Notes: a model not told the origin generated them from the letters alone. A stretch of DNA of 33,318 nt from Roseisalinus antarcticus (GCF_900172355.1 NZ_FWFZ01000036.1:1-33318); one strand, 5' to 3'; positions 1 to 8,343 are shown, counted from the stretch's first letter. Translations and numbers: made by a program.

Positions 1-188
1 GCCGCGGCGAGCGGGACGTGATCACCGGGTTCCAGGTCAACGTCGACGAGGTGCTGCTGGACATGTCCCCGCGCGACATCTCGCTGACGGCGAAGGGCAG
101 CGGAACGGAGGCGGTGATCGACGGGCACGTGATCTTCCTGCAGGGCATCGCGCCGGCGGATGTGGAGGATGATTTTCGGTTCGTATAG
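1..188 (+). CDS. C-terminal fragment of an RTX-type secreted protein (partial, 5' end outside window)
   Basis: An open frame from base 3 to the TAG at 186-188 encodes the last 61 residues of a protein that begins outside the window. The fragment holds a GERDVITGF motif and ends in DDFRFV. It matches, at roughly 90 % nucleotide identity by eye, the C-terminus of the RTX calcium-binding-repeat protein at 31433-32211, so the missing N-terminal part is inferred to carry glycine/aspartate nonapeptide repeats. The D-V-I-x-x-F pattern is typical of the tail of type I secreted RTX proteins, which lies at the secretion-signal end. The two copies face the same way and bracket about 32 kb. Function beyond probable calcium-dependent secretion is unknown. 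Confidence 0.7.
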   Translation, partial: RGERDVITGFQVNVDEVLLDMSPRDISLTAKGSGTEAVIDGHVIFLQGIAPADVEDDFRFV

Positions 189-1054
189 CGGCGGTTCAAC
201 GGATGTGTCGATAAGTGCTCGGGCAAACCGAGCCACCCCGGGCTGAGGACAGGGTGAGATACTCAGGAAATCATAGTCCGAAACAGTGAGCGTGTGGGAG
301 TTTTCCAGAATATCGCCACGCAGAGCCTGGCCAATCTCCTATTACTTGGTTCAACTGCCTGATCCGCTCCCCTGCACATTCTGCGGTTCGACGTTTGCCC
401 GTTCCGTGAAATCGGCTCTCGGAGCTTCGGCGTACATCGGCATCGGACAGCGGCGCCCCCAATTCCCACTGTTTTGGCCATTGCAAGTTTGCCAAGCCCT
501 TCAACTTTGGCCGCTCTCGGTCAGCGGCCAAATCACTGTGGCATACTTGTCAGTTGCCTCAGACCCATTGCCCAATCTGGCCCCGGGGCGGAGGGCTGTC
601 AGGTTTCGACACATCCGGATCCACTGCTGCACCCTGCGCGTCGGCGGTGAGATATCGACCTACGGTTTTTTCCTGTTCACGCGTACCGAGCCATGGCGGA
701 GCCGCCGCTGGGACATCGCTTGGCGTCGGTGTCTGGCGCCGGCGTCGCCCCTGCTTTTTGGACGCATGGCCGGAGACCAGGGATGGTTTGGGTCACGTGA
801 TTTGACCTGCGCGTCACGGTGCGGGCTTCCGGATCGTCCAAGTGCGCGCCGGAAGCCTCGGAGTGTCGAAGCTCGGTTGTTCTGCTCGCAACTACACGCA
901 TGTTGCCGAAGCGACGATCATTGGCATTTTGAATGAGCGTGAGGCGGGAAGCGGCGCGGGCGGGCGCATCTGCGTTCGCGCCTTCTGTGTGGGTTGATCG
1001 AGGACCGAATCCGAATGGGACGAACCGGAGAATGCGAAGACGTCTGCCGGCAGC
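189..1054. other. Region without a convincing gene
   Basis: About 870 bases separate the RTX fragment from the end of the kinase/binding-protein gene. Several open frames exist on both strands, but none has a plausible ribosome binding site, the codon choice of the neighbours, or a recognisable domain. A short GCTCGG/CCGAGC hairpin at 217-233 follows the RTX stop without a T tract. Bases 260-560 are less GC-rich than their surroundings and may be remnant or horizontally acquired DNA. No RNA gene was recognised. Confidence 0.5.
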
Positions 1055-2088
1055 CTACCTGCCCAGCGACGTTTTCCAGGCGTAGAGGAAATCCTGTCGC
1101 TTCAGGTCGTCGAGATGGGTCAGCAGGCTGGGGGTCAGGCGGATGGGGAGAAACGTTCCGATGCGGTCGCGGATCTGTCTCTCGATCTGCGAGGCCGGGG
1201 GGCGGGTCTGGATCAGGGGCAACAAGGGTGTTCGGTCGGCGATGATGCCCTGGCCCTCCGGGGACAGTAGAAACCCGATGAACTTGGCCGCCAAGTCCGT
1301 ATTCCGCGCCCCGAGCGGCACGAAGGCAGTGCGCGACATCACCAGGTTGTAGTCGTCGAAGAAATGCAGCCCGAGCTCGGGTTCCGTCTCGACCTGGGCG
1401 GCCGCATAGGAGCCGATGGCATTGAAGGCGAAGGCAAGCTCACCCCGTGCCGTCGCGTCGACCATGTCGGACGTGCAGCAGAAGGTCCGAAGCTCGGCGC
1501 GGCCCAGGACCTCGAACAGGCGCAGCACCTGCGGGCCCTGCAGGCTGTCCTGCGTCGCGTAGAGGTAGCCCACGCCCGACTCGGCGATATCGTAAGTCCC
1601 GATGCGTCCCCTGAACCGGGCCTCGTTCTCGCGCACGAAAGTGGCAAGGTCCCTGTGGCTGCCGGGAAGCTCCTCAGTCGAGATCGCTCCGGTATCGTAG
1701 ACCATGACGGCGGGCTCGAATGTGAAGCCGAAGATCTCGGACCGCCAGGTCGCCCAAGGGGGGGGGGCGCGACCTCGGGCGGCAGCTGGATGCGCCGCGC
1801 CAGCCCGCGATTGACCAGATCCACCTGCAGATCCATCGCCGAAGAGACCACGACATCGGGCGGGGGCGCGTCGCCGAGGTCGAGGATGGAGTGGTAGAGA
1901 GCGATGGTCTGGAATTCCACATAGGTCACCTGGACGCCGGGCGTGCGGGCCTCGAAGGCCTCGATCAGGGGCTGCATGGCGGGGGTGTCGGTCGCGCTGT
2001 GAACGAGCAACGTCTGCGCCTGCGCTTGCTGTGCCGACGACAGCGCCCAGAGAACCAGTGTCAGCACCGCGAGGATTCGCCTGAACAC
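1055..2088 (-). pseudogene. ABC-type periplasmic solute-binding protein domain, frameshifted, fused behind the TctE-type kinase
   Basis: This is a Fe3+/phosphonate-type extracellular binding protein of about 344 residues once the frame is restored. An internal GTG at 2088-2086 begins a textbook Sec signal peptide (VFRRILAVL, then a hydrophobic stretch ending AQA). However, no stop codon separates it from the upstream kinase, so it reads as the kinase's C-terminal extension. The frame breaks in the G10 run at 1758-1767. Adding one base or removing two joins EVAPPP to WATWRSEIFGF and then to the open frame ending at 1055. The second half contains ordinary binding-protein sequence (FEPAVMVYD, GVGYLYATQDS, FFDDYNLVMSRTA). 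In Bordetella BctDE, a binding protein passes the citrate signal to the TctE-family sensor, so a tethered receptor here makes functional sense. Whether the break is real, phase-variable or a sequencing error cannot be told from the sequence. Confidence 0.7.
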
Positions 2089-3456
2089 CAGTGTCACATC
2101 GAGCCCGCCGAGCCGCGAGCGACCCATGTTGAGCTCGGCCCCGTGTCCGTCCGCCACGGCCTTGACGATCGAAAGGCCAAGCCCGGAGCCCATGCTCTCT
2201 GCCGAGAGGGAGGTGAAGCGCTCGGTCGCCCGCGACAGGTCCGCCTCGGCAATTCCCGGGCCGGCATCCTCGACGCTCAGGCGCAGTTCGGCCCCGGTCG
2301 CGGTCAGGGTGATGGCGATGGTGTTGTCGGGGGGGCCGTGCCGGACCACGTTCTCGATCAGGTTGCGGAGGGCTTCGCGGATCGACACGCTGTCACCGGC
2401 GATGATGTCCTCGCCGGCACCGACCGTGTCCCCGACGAAGGACAGCGAAATCTGCCGCATGCGACTGTCGCGCAGACTTTCGGCGAGGATGTCGCGGACC
2501 AGCTGCTTCAGCGCGATGGGCTCCTGGCTGGGCCGATCGGAGCGGTGGATGACCATCGCATTGGCCAGAAGCTGGTTGGTCAGGCGCACGGTGCGCGCGG
2601 CCTGCCTGTCCGCCTTCAGCAGGCGAGAGCGCATCTGCTCGGGGTCCTTGGCGTCCACGGCGAGCGACAGGTGCCCCTGCAGCGCCGACAGCGAGGTCCG
2701 GGTCTGGTGTGCGACATCGGCGATGAAGGTCTCGGTCAGGGCGCGACTTCGGCTCAGGCTCTGGATGAAGCCGTTGATGGCGTCGAACAGCCCCCGGATC
2801 TCGCGCGGCGGCGCGCCCTTGACCAGGCCGAGGTCGGAGGGCGCCCGCTGGGCGAGGTCGGAGGCAATCTCGCGCAGGGGCGACAGCGACGTCCGGATGG
2901 CCACCCAGACGAAGCCCAGCCCGATCAGCGACAGGACGGCGAGACCGGCCAGGCCCGTGGTGAAGAACGACAACTGCTGTGCGCTGCGCCATTCCACGGT
3001 CTGGCCAAGCTGGACCGCGACCCATTGCCGACCGTCCGATCCGATAAGCTGCCGCCCCTGGACCACAAAGCGGAACTCGGAGCCGTGATAGCCCATGTCG
3101 TAGAAGACCGGTGTCGCGCCGGCGACAAGGTCGGAGGGCAAGGGCAGATCCGGGGTCCCGGTGATCTCGCGTTCGCCGGGCAGGAAGATCCGGTAAAGGA
3201 CACGGTCGACGGGATTGAGGGTCAGGATCTCCATCGCCGAATGAGGCAGATCCACGGTGACGCCGTCCGGCCCGACGGAGGTCCGGTCGAGGATCGACAG
3301 CGCGGCACCGGCCAGCAGCAGATCGTGCGTCCGGTTCGCCGCGTTGCGCGAATAGGTCCACAGCAGCAGCGAGATGAGGATGAGAAGCACTGCGAATCCG
3401 CCCGCCATCGTCACCAGCAGCCGGCGCTGCAACGAGCGGCCCGCAACCTCAGTCAT
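1339..3456 (-). CDS. tctE: TctE-type sensor histidine kinase, C-terminally fused to a solute-binding protein domain (tail out of frame)
   Basis: Inner-membrane sensor kinase that should phosphorylate the adjacent TctD regulator. Order: membrane segment near residues 12-34, periplasmic sensor region, second membrane segment near 164-188, HAMP linker, and DHp helix with phospho-accepting His250 in FIADVAHQTRTSL. The proline that usually follows the RT is a serine. The ATPase domain has the N box around NLIEN (365-369), the G1 box VEDAGPGI (395-402) and the G2 box GSGLGLSIV (423-431). A normal TctE ends about residue 458. Here translation continues through a signal-peptide-like third hydrophobic segment into a periplasmic binding-protein fold, until the homopolymer at 1758-1767. 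Residues after about 566 are out-of-frame sequence. Its ATG overlaps the tctD stop by 8 bases, so the two are translationally coupled. Family assignment is secure; the fusion is seen directly. Confidence 0.85.
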   Translation of the reverse strand: MTEVAGRSLQRRLLVTMAGGFAVLLILISLLLWTYSRNAANRTHDLLLAGAALSILDRTSVGPDGVTVDLPHSAMEILTLNPVDRVLYRIFLPGEREITGTPDLPLPSDLVAGATPVFYDMGYHGSEFRFVVQGRQLIGSDGRQWVAVQLGQTVEWRSAQQLSFFTTGLAGLAVLSLIGLGFVWVAIRTSLSPLREIASDLAQRAPSDLGLVKGAPPREIRGLFDAINGFIQSLSRSRALTETFIADVAHQTRTSLSALQGHLSLAVDAKDPEQMRSRLLKADRQAARTVRLTNQLLANAMVIHRSDRPSQEPIALKQLVRDILAESLRDSRMRQISLSFVGDTVGAGEDIIAGDSVSIREALRNLIENVVRHGPPDNTIAITLTATGAELRLSVEDAGPGIAEADLSRATERFTSLSAESMGSGLGLSIVKAVADGHGAELNMGRSRLGGLDVTLVFRRILAVLTLVLWALSSAQQAQAQTLLVHSATDTPAMQPLIEAFEARTPGVQVTYVEFQTIALYHSILDLGDAPPPDVVVSSAMDLQVDLVNRGLARRIQLPPEVAPPPLGRPGGPRSSASHSSPPSWSTIPERSRLRSFPAATGTLPLSCARTRPGSGDASGLTISPSRAWATSTRRRTACRARRCCACSRSWAAPSFGPSAARPTWSTRRHGVSLPSPSMPSAPMRPPRSRRNPSSGCISSTTTTW
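1758..1767. repeat. Homopolymer of ten G (ten C on the coding strand)
   Basis: A run of ten identical bases lies exactly where the reading frame of the solute-binding domain is lost. Lengths of 8 or 11 would restore the frame. It is either a sequencing/assembly miscount or a slippage site able to switch the C-terminal domain on and off. Confidence 0.85.
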
Positions 3457-4123
3457 CGTCGGACAGATAGGCCATGTAGCCCGGGCCTCGCGCCGTCTTG
3501 ATCACAAGCGGCGTGCCGTCCAGCTTGCGCCGGAGGCGGGTGACGAGCTGTTCAACCGCGTTCATGCTTGGCGCTTCCTCGAAGGAATACAGCCGGCCCG
3601 CGACCTCCTCCTTGGTCAGCATCCGACCGACGTTGTCGATCATGATCTTCAGCAGCTGGATCTCACGCGCCCGCATCTGGGCGTCGCGGCCGGCGATCGT
3701 CGCCCGTTTCGTGGCCCTGTCGAAGACAAGCGTGCCGGCCGAGAAGATGTTGCTGGCATTGCCTGCCCGCCGCCATGCAAGGACACGGCACCGGGCCGAC
3801 AACTCGCGGAAATCCACGGGCTTGATCATGTAGTCGTCCGCGCCCGTATCCAGCCCGATCACCCGGTCGTCGATCTGGCTGCGGGCGGTGAGGATGATGA
3901 CGGGTGTGTCGTCCGAACGGCTGCGCAGCGACCGCAGGACCTCGTATCCGCTGCGCCCCGGCAGGTTCACGTCCAGCAACACGATGTCGAACTTGAAATG
4001 GCGCAAAAGCTCGTTGGCCTCGTTGCCGTCGCGCTCGCGGTCGACGGAATGACCTTCGGCCTTGAGCCGATCCATGATCGTCTCGGCCAGGTCGTCGTTG
4101 TCTTCCACCAGCAGCATTCTCAT
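3449..4123 (-). CDS. tctD: TctD response regulator (OmpR/PhoB family)
   Basis: Two-component response regulator of 224 residues. The receiver domain (about 1-115) has the acidic pair E7/D8, phospho-acceptor Asp51 in IVLLDVNLPG, a T/A switch region near LTA (78-80) and Lys101 in MIKP. A winged-helix DNA-binding domain of the OmpR type fills the remainder (NAVEQLVTRLRRKLD, then the GPGYMAY wing). It is the first gene of the leftward tctD-tctE unit, and its stop overlaps the kinase ATG by 8 bases. It faces tctC across a 163-bp divergent intergenic region. By family precedent it activates the tctCBA genes when the matching tricarboxylate (citrate or similar) is sensed; the actual ligand is not visible in the sequence. 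Confidence 0.92.
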   Translation of the reverse strand: MRMLLVEDNDDLAETIMDRLKAEGHSVDRERDGNEANELLRHFKFDIVLLDVNLPGRSGYEVLRSLRSRSDDTPVIILTARSQIDDRVIGLDTGADDYMIKPVDFRELSARCRVLAWRRAGNASNIFSAGTLVFDRATKRATIAGRDAQMRAREIQLLKIMIDNVGRMLTKEEVAGRLYSFEEAPSMNAVEQLVTRLRRKLDGTPLVIKTARGPGYMAYLSDDD

Positions 4124-4202
4124 CGGATCAAATTAGCAGGCTGGCCCTGCCACGGGAAGCGAGCGTTGGGGCCGGGCCCCCCAGGTCAGCGTCCGGTCAG
4201 TT

Positions 4203-4218
4203 TCACGTCAGGACGTGA
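4203..4218. promoter_or_regulatory. Perfect inverted repeat in the tctD/tctC divergent promoter region
   Basis: TCACGTC-AG-GACGTGA is a 16-bp inverted repeat with perfect 7-bp arms. It lies 69 bases upstream of the tctC ATG and 80 bases upstream of the tctD ATG. Position and symmetry make it a candidate operator for TctD or another dimeric regulator of the divergent pair. The assignment is inferred. Confidence 0.45.
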
Positions 4219-4286
4219 TCAGACTGTTTCGCGATACACGGCTCATCGGGGGAGGACCCGGACAAGACTCAATTGGGAGGACTTCA

Positions 4287-5263
4287 ATGTCATTCGCTCG
4301 CCTTGGTGTCGCCTTCGTGGCTGCCACCACCGCATTCGCCGCACCCGCTTTCGCGCAATCCCAGATCGACGATCCGGAATGCGTCGCCCCGGCCAACCCC
4401 GGCGGCGGGTTCGACCTGACCTGCCGCATCGCGCAGACCGGCCTCGAGCCGCACGTCTCCGAACCCGTCCAGGTGACCTTCATGCCCGGCGGCATCGGCG
4501 CGGTTGCCTACAACCTCTTCAACACCACCCGCACCGACGACGGCTCGGCCATCGTCGCCTTCTCGACCGGGTCGCTGCTGAACATCGTCACCGGCAAATG
4601 TGGCGACTTCACCGAGAAGGACGTCCGCTGGGTCGGCACCGCCGGCGCCGATTTCGGGGCCGTCGTCGTGCGCGAGGACAGCGAGTATCCCGATCTGGCC
4701 GGGCTCATGGCCGACTTCTCCGCCGATCCGTCGTCGGTCGTCGTGGGGGCGGGCGGCTCCGTCGGCTCGCAGGACTGGATGAAGGGCGCACTGCTTCTGC
4801 GCGAGGCGGACGCCTCGCCGATGGACATGCGCTATGTCGCCTTCGACGGCGGCGGCGACGCCATCGCGGTCCTGCTGGGCGGCTCGATCGAGGTCTACAT
4901 GGGCGACGTGGGCGAAATGGTCCCGCATATCGACGCGGGCCAGATGCGCATTCTCGCCGTCATGTCGCCTGAGCGCCTGGAGGCCCCCTTCGCCGAGGTT
5001 CCGACCGCGATGGAGCAGGGCTTCGACGTGGAATGGACCATCCTGCGCGGCTTCTACATGGGCGGCGAGGTCTCGGACGAAGACTACCAGGCCTGGGTCG
5101 ACGCTTCACCGCCGCCTACGAGACCGAGGAATTCGCCGCCGTCCAGCAAGAGCGGGGCCTGCTGCCGCTGAACATGGCCGGTGACGAGCTTCAAGCCTCC
5201 ATCGAGGAGCGGGTGCAGAACCTGCGCGACATCGCGACCGAGGCCGGGTTGATCGGCAACTGA
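4287..5263 (+). pseudogene. tctC: TctC tripartite tricarboxylate transporter substrate-binding protein, broken by a one-base deletion near 5105
   Basis: Periplasmic receptor of the TTT family, which hands a carboxylate to TctAB. The ATG at 4287 is chosen over upstream in-frame codons because GGGAGG (4275-4280) precedes it and it starts a clean signal peptide (MSFARLGVAFVAATTAFA, cut after AFA near residue 23). The mature part shows NPGGGFDLTCR, MPGGIGAVAYN, VGAGGSVGSQDWMKG and a late GFDVEWTILRGF, all typical of TctC. At about 5100-5106 the frame slips: reading GTCGACGC with one extra base before TTCACC restores VDAFTAAYETEEF and continues to the TGA at 5261-5263, giving the usual length of about 325 residues. 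As written, the protein ends at 5171 with a foreign tail. The missing 50 or so residues include the C-terminal helix region, so the truncated form is probably non-functional if the lesion is real. Confidence 0.85.
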
Positions 5264-5278
5264 TCCGACCGGTCCCTG

Positions 5279-5309
5279 CCGGCCCGCCGCCGATCGCGCG
5301 GGGGGCCGG
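5279..5309 (+). other. Intercistronic stem-loop between tctC and tctB
   Basis: CCGGCCCGCCGC (5279-5290) pairs with GCGGGGGGCCGG (5298-5309), with one internal mismatch and a 7-base loop, 16 bases after the tctC stop and 40 before the tctB start. There is no T tract, so it is more likely a 3'-end stabiliser or partial attenuator that keeps binding-protein mRNA in excess over membrane-subunit mRNA, as in many transporter operons. Confidence 0.5.
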
Positions 5310-5349
5310 CCCTCGTGCGACATCCACCCCAAGATTCGAGGAGGCCGTC

Positions 5350-5820
5350 ATGGTCGACCGCATTTTTGCCGGGGTGCTTCTGATCGTGACGCTGGCCTAC
5401 GCGGTCATCGCCTTCACCGCCATCAAAGCCCCCTTTCAATACGACCCGCTCGGCCCCGAAAGCTGGCCGCAGATCCTGTCCCTCGTCGCGATCGTCTGCC
5501 TGCTGGTGATCCTGTGGAAACCGGACGCCACGGAAATGGGCGTCGCCACCAGGACCTGGTTCCGCCTTGTCGCTACGGTGGTGATGCTGAAGGCCTATGC
5601 CGAGCTTTACGAGCGGATCGGCTTCATCGTCGCCACGATCCTGTTCGGCACCGTCTTCTGCGCAATGCTGGGCGCAAGCATCGCCCGGTCACTGGCCTTT
5701 GGCGTGACCGCAGGGGTGGCCGGCTTTCTGCTCTGCGCGACCCTGCTGGACCTCAACCTGCCCGAAGGCGAGCTGATCGAGCGCCTGATGGAGTCTTCCG
5801 CACAACAAGGAGCTTCATGA
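5350..5820 (+). CDS. tctB: TctB tripartite tricarboxylate transporter small membrane subunit
   Basis: Small inner-membrane subunit of the TTT carboxylate transporter, 156 residues with about four hydrophobic helices (near 5-25, 43-58, 70-85 and 90-130 by inspection). The PLGPESWPQIL motif (residues 33-43) is characteristic of the TctB family. GAGGAGG sits just ahead of the ATG. The stop overlaps the tctA start (ATGA), so TctB and TctA are coupled, as expected of subunits of one complex. Length and order tctC-tctB-tctA are canonical. Confidence 0.93.
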   Translation: MVDRIFAGVLLIVTLAYAVIAFTAIKAPFQYDPLGPESWPQILSLVAIVCLLVILWKPDATEMGVATRTWFRLVATVVMLKAYAELYERIGFIVATILFGTVFCAMLGASIARSLAFGVTAGVAGFLLCATLLDLNLPEGELIERLMESSAQQGAS

Positions 5821-7325
5821 TGGAAGCCGTCTACTTTGGCCTCGCGACCGGCTTTGGCGTCGCGCTCGATCCGTTCAACCTGTTTCTCGTGCTGGCGGGC
5901 TGTTTCGCGGGCACCCTGATCGGGGCGCTGCCCGGTCTTGGCCCGATCAACGGTGTCGCGATCCTGCTGCCTATCGCCTACGGGCTGGGCTTCGGTCCGG
6001 AATCCGCGCTGATCCTGCTGGTCGGGATCTATTATGGCGCGGAATACGGCGGGCGGATCTCGTCGATCCTGCTCAACGTTCCGGGCGACGCGGGCGCGGT
6101 GATGACCACGCTCGACGGCAACCCGATGGCCCGGGCGGGCGAGGCGGGACGCGCCCTGTCGCTTTCGGCGGTTGCGTCCTTCATCGGCGGCACCTTCGCG
6201 GTGATCCTGATGTCGCTCTTCGCGCCGCTTCTGGCGAAATTCGCGGTGACCTTCTCGCCGGCCGACTACGTGGCGCTGATGGTCTTCGCCTTCGCATCGC
6301 TGGCCTCTCTGGTGGGCAAGAGCACGGTCAAGACCCTCCTGGGGGCCACCATCGGCCTGATGCTTGCGACCATCGGCATCGACGCCAACACCGGCGTGCC
6401 GCGCTTTACCTTCGGCATTCCGGACATCCTGGCCGGCATCGACTTCCTGATCGTGGTCGTGGGCCACTTCGGCATGGCCGAACTGCTGACGCTGGTCGAG
6501 CACCAGGTCTCGGGCAAGCTGAAGTCGCTGCCGGTGGACAAGAGCTTCGTGCGCTGGGCCGACCTTGTGAAATGCAGGTGGACCATCGCGCGGTCCTCGG
6601 TCATCGGCATCCTGCCCGGCACCGGCGCTTCGGTCGCCTCGGCGGTGGCCTACGGCACCGAAAAGCGGATCTCGGACACCGACAAGACCTTCGGCAAGGG
6701 CGACATCCGCGGGCTTGCAGCGCCCGAGGCCGCCAACAATGCCGCCGCCGGGGGCGCCATGGTGCCGATGCTGACGCTGGGCATTCCCGGTTCCGGGACG
6801 ACGGCGATCCTGCTCGGCGCACTGCTGATGTTCAACATCCAGGCCGGGCCGATGATGTTCACCCAGCGGCCCGAGGTGGCTTGGGGCCTGATCGCGTCGA
6901 TGTATATCGGCAACGTCGCCCTTCTGGTCATCAACCTGCCGCTGGTGGGCCTCTTCGCCCGGATGCTGACGATCCCGCAGCACTACCTGACGCCGCTGAT
7001 CGTGATCCTCGCCTTCATCGGGATCTACACCATCGTCGGCAACCCGTTCGACCTGCTGATGATCACCGGCCTCGGTGTCTTCGGGTGGTTCCTGCGCAAG
7101 CTGGACTTCTCGCTTGCGCCGGTCATCCTGGGCTTCGTTCTGGGCAGCCTGTTCGAGAACAATCTGCGCCGGGCGCTGTCGATCTCGGGGGGCGACTGGG
7201 GCATCCTTGTCGAGGATTACAAGAGCATCACGCTCTACCTGCTGGCCGTGCTGGTGGTGGTTGCGCCGATCTGGCTGGCCCGGCGGGCCCGCAAGATGGA
7301 AGGTGACGCAACGCTCGAAGGCTGA
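5817..7325 (+). CDS. tctA: TctA tripartite tricarboxylate transporter large permease subunit
   Basis: Large, roughly twelve-helix permease that moves a tricarboxylate or related anion, driven by an ion gradient. About 502 residues, the normal family length. Conserved stretches are intact: GALPGLGPINGVAILLP near the N-terminus, YGAEYGGRISSILLNVPG, then AAPEAANNAAAGGAMVPMLT and LGIPGSGTTAILLGALL in the second half. The start is either the ATG at 5817, which overlaps the tctB stop, or the ATG at 5820, which is better spaced (7 bases) from AAGGAG at 5807-5812; the two differ by one Met. The AbrB-family gene follows after 4 bases, so it is co-transcribed. Confidence 0.95.
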   Translation: MMEAVYFGLATGFGVALDPFNLFLVLAGCFAGTLIGALPGLGPINGVAILLPIAYGLGFGPESALILLVGIYYGAEYGGRISSILLNVPGDAGAVMTTLDGNPMARAGEAGRALSLSAVASFIGGTFAVILMSLFAPLLAKFAVTFSPADYVALMVFAFASLASLVGKSTVKTLLGATIGLMLATIGIDANTGVPRFTFGIPDILAGIDFLIVVVGHFGMAELLTLVEHQVSGKLKSLPVDKSFVRWADLVKCRWTIARSSVIGILPGTGASVASAVAYGTEKRISDTDKTFGKGDIRGLAAPEAANNAAAGGAMVPMLTLGIPGSGTTAILLGALLMFNIQAGPMMFTQRPEVAWGLIASMYIGNVALLVINLPLVGLFARMLTIPQHYLTPLIVILAFIGIYTIVGNPFDLLMITGLGVFGWFLRKLDFSLAPVILGFVLGSLFENNLRRALSISGGDWGILVEDYKSITLYLLAVLVVVAPIWLARRARKMEGDATLEG

Positions 7326-7329
7326 GGCG

Positions 7330-8343
7330 ATGACGCGTGACATGAAAGCCTATGCGGTCACGATCGTGGCCGGCCTGGCGGGGGCGGCTCTGGCCACCCT
7401 CGCCGGCATTCCGGCAGGTGCGCTGATCGGCAGCACCGTGGCGGTGGTGGCCGTCGCGGCGACCGGCCTCCGCGTCGGTCTGCCGACCGTGATGCGCGAC
7501 CTGGCCTTCGCGACCATCGGCGTGTCGCTCGGCTCCGGCATCGACGAGAGGGTCTTCGACCATCTGGAGATCTGGGCCGTCAGCCTCGCGATCCTCGTCG
7601 CCTCGCTGACGGCCACGATCTGGATGGGCCGGCTTGTCCTGACGCGTGGCTTCGGCCTCGACGCGAAGACCGCGACGCTCGCAAGCTCTCCCGGCACCAT
7701 GTCCAATGCGATCGCGATCGCGGTGGACGGACATGGCGACCCGACGGCCGTCATGTTCCTGCAATTGATGCGTCTGCTGATCCTCGTCGTCTCGGTGCCG
7801 CCGCTTGCCTTGGCGCTGGGGGGATCGACGGTGGCCGCGGGCGGCGGGGTCGAGGCCATGTCCGCCGCGGTCTGCGCCGTCCTGCTGGCCCTGTCCCTCG
7901 GGCTCGGCCGGCTGGGCACGGCCGCCGGCGTGCCGGCTGCGACCCTGCTTGCGGGCATGGTCGTCAGCGCCGCGGGCCATGCGACCGGGCTGGTCCACGG
8001 TATCGCCCCGTCCTGGGGGCTCTTCGCGGCCTTCGCGACGACCGGGGCCGTCCTGAGCACGAGGATGAGCCGGGTGACGGCAAGCCAGCTGAAGCACCAC
8101 CTGCTGGCGGGCTGCGCGGTCGTGGCCTCGGCCATCGTCCTGTCGCTGGGCTTCGCGCTGATCGCGCCGCTGGCGACGGGCCTGCCCTTCACCCAGATCT
8201 GGATTGCCTACGCGCCCGGCGGGGTGGAGGCGATGGCCGCCATCGGCCTGTCCCTCGGCTATGACCCGGCCTACGTCGCGGTGCACCATTTCGCGCGGAT
8301 CCTGATCCTGATCCTGATCGTGCCGATTGTCCTGCGCTTCTGA
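7330..8343 (+). CDS. AbrB-family (Gneg AbrB-duplication) integral membrane protein
   Basis: A 337-residue, strongly hydrophobic protein with two related halves. The first begins GIPAGALIGSTVAVVAVA and contains LASSPGTMSNAIAIA. The second contains LPFTQIWIAYAPGGVEAMAAI and ends VHHFARILILILIVP. This repeated APGG/SPGT plus His-Phe-x-Arg pattern is that of the COG3180 membrane family, often mislabelled ammonia monooxygenase and annotated as an AbrB-family transporter. The ATG at 7330 lies 4 bases after the tctA stop, making it the fourth gene of the tctCBA operon. Its role there is unknown; it may be an accessory exporter or a second carboxylate carrier. Confidence 0.85.
   Translation: MTRDMKAYAVTIVAGLAGAALATLAGIPAGALIGSTVAVVAVAATGLRVGLPTVMRDLAFATIGVSLGSGIDERVFDHLEIWAVSLAILVASLTATIWMGRLVLTRGFGLDAKTATLASSPGTMSNAIAIAVDGHGDPTAVMFLQLMRLLILVVSVPPLALALGGSTVAAGGGVEAMSAAVCAVLLALSLGLGRLGTAAGVPAATLLAGMVVSAAGHATGLVHGIAPSWGLFAAFATTGAVLSTRMSRVTASQLKHHLLAGCAVVASAIVLSLGFALIAPLATGLPFTQIWIAYAPGGVEAMAAIGLSLGYDPAYVAVHHFARILILILIVPIVLRF

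Noticed and set aside
286-936. 216-residue open frame on the plus strand (and shorter minus-strand frames) between the RTX fragment and the kinase
   Set aside because: No ribosome binding site, codon use unlike neighbours, no domain; frames overlap on both strands as in GC-rich non-coding DNA.
1891-3501. 536-residue plus-strand open frame
   Set aside because: Lies opposite the clear histidine kinase gene and has the Arg/Gly/His-rich composition of an antisense frame.
5607-7343. 578-residue minus-strand open frame
   Set aside because: Antisense to tctB/tctA; composition (HQ, RR, DD runs) is that of a mirror frame, no domain.
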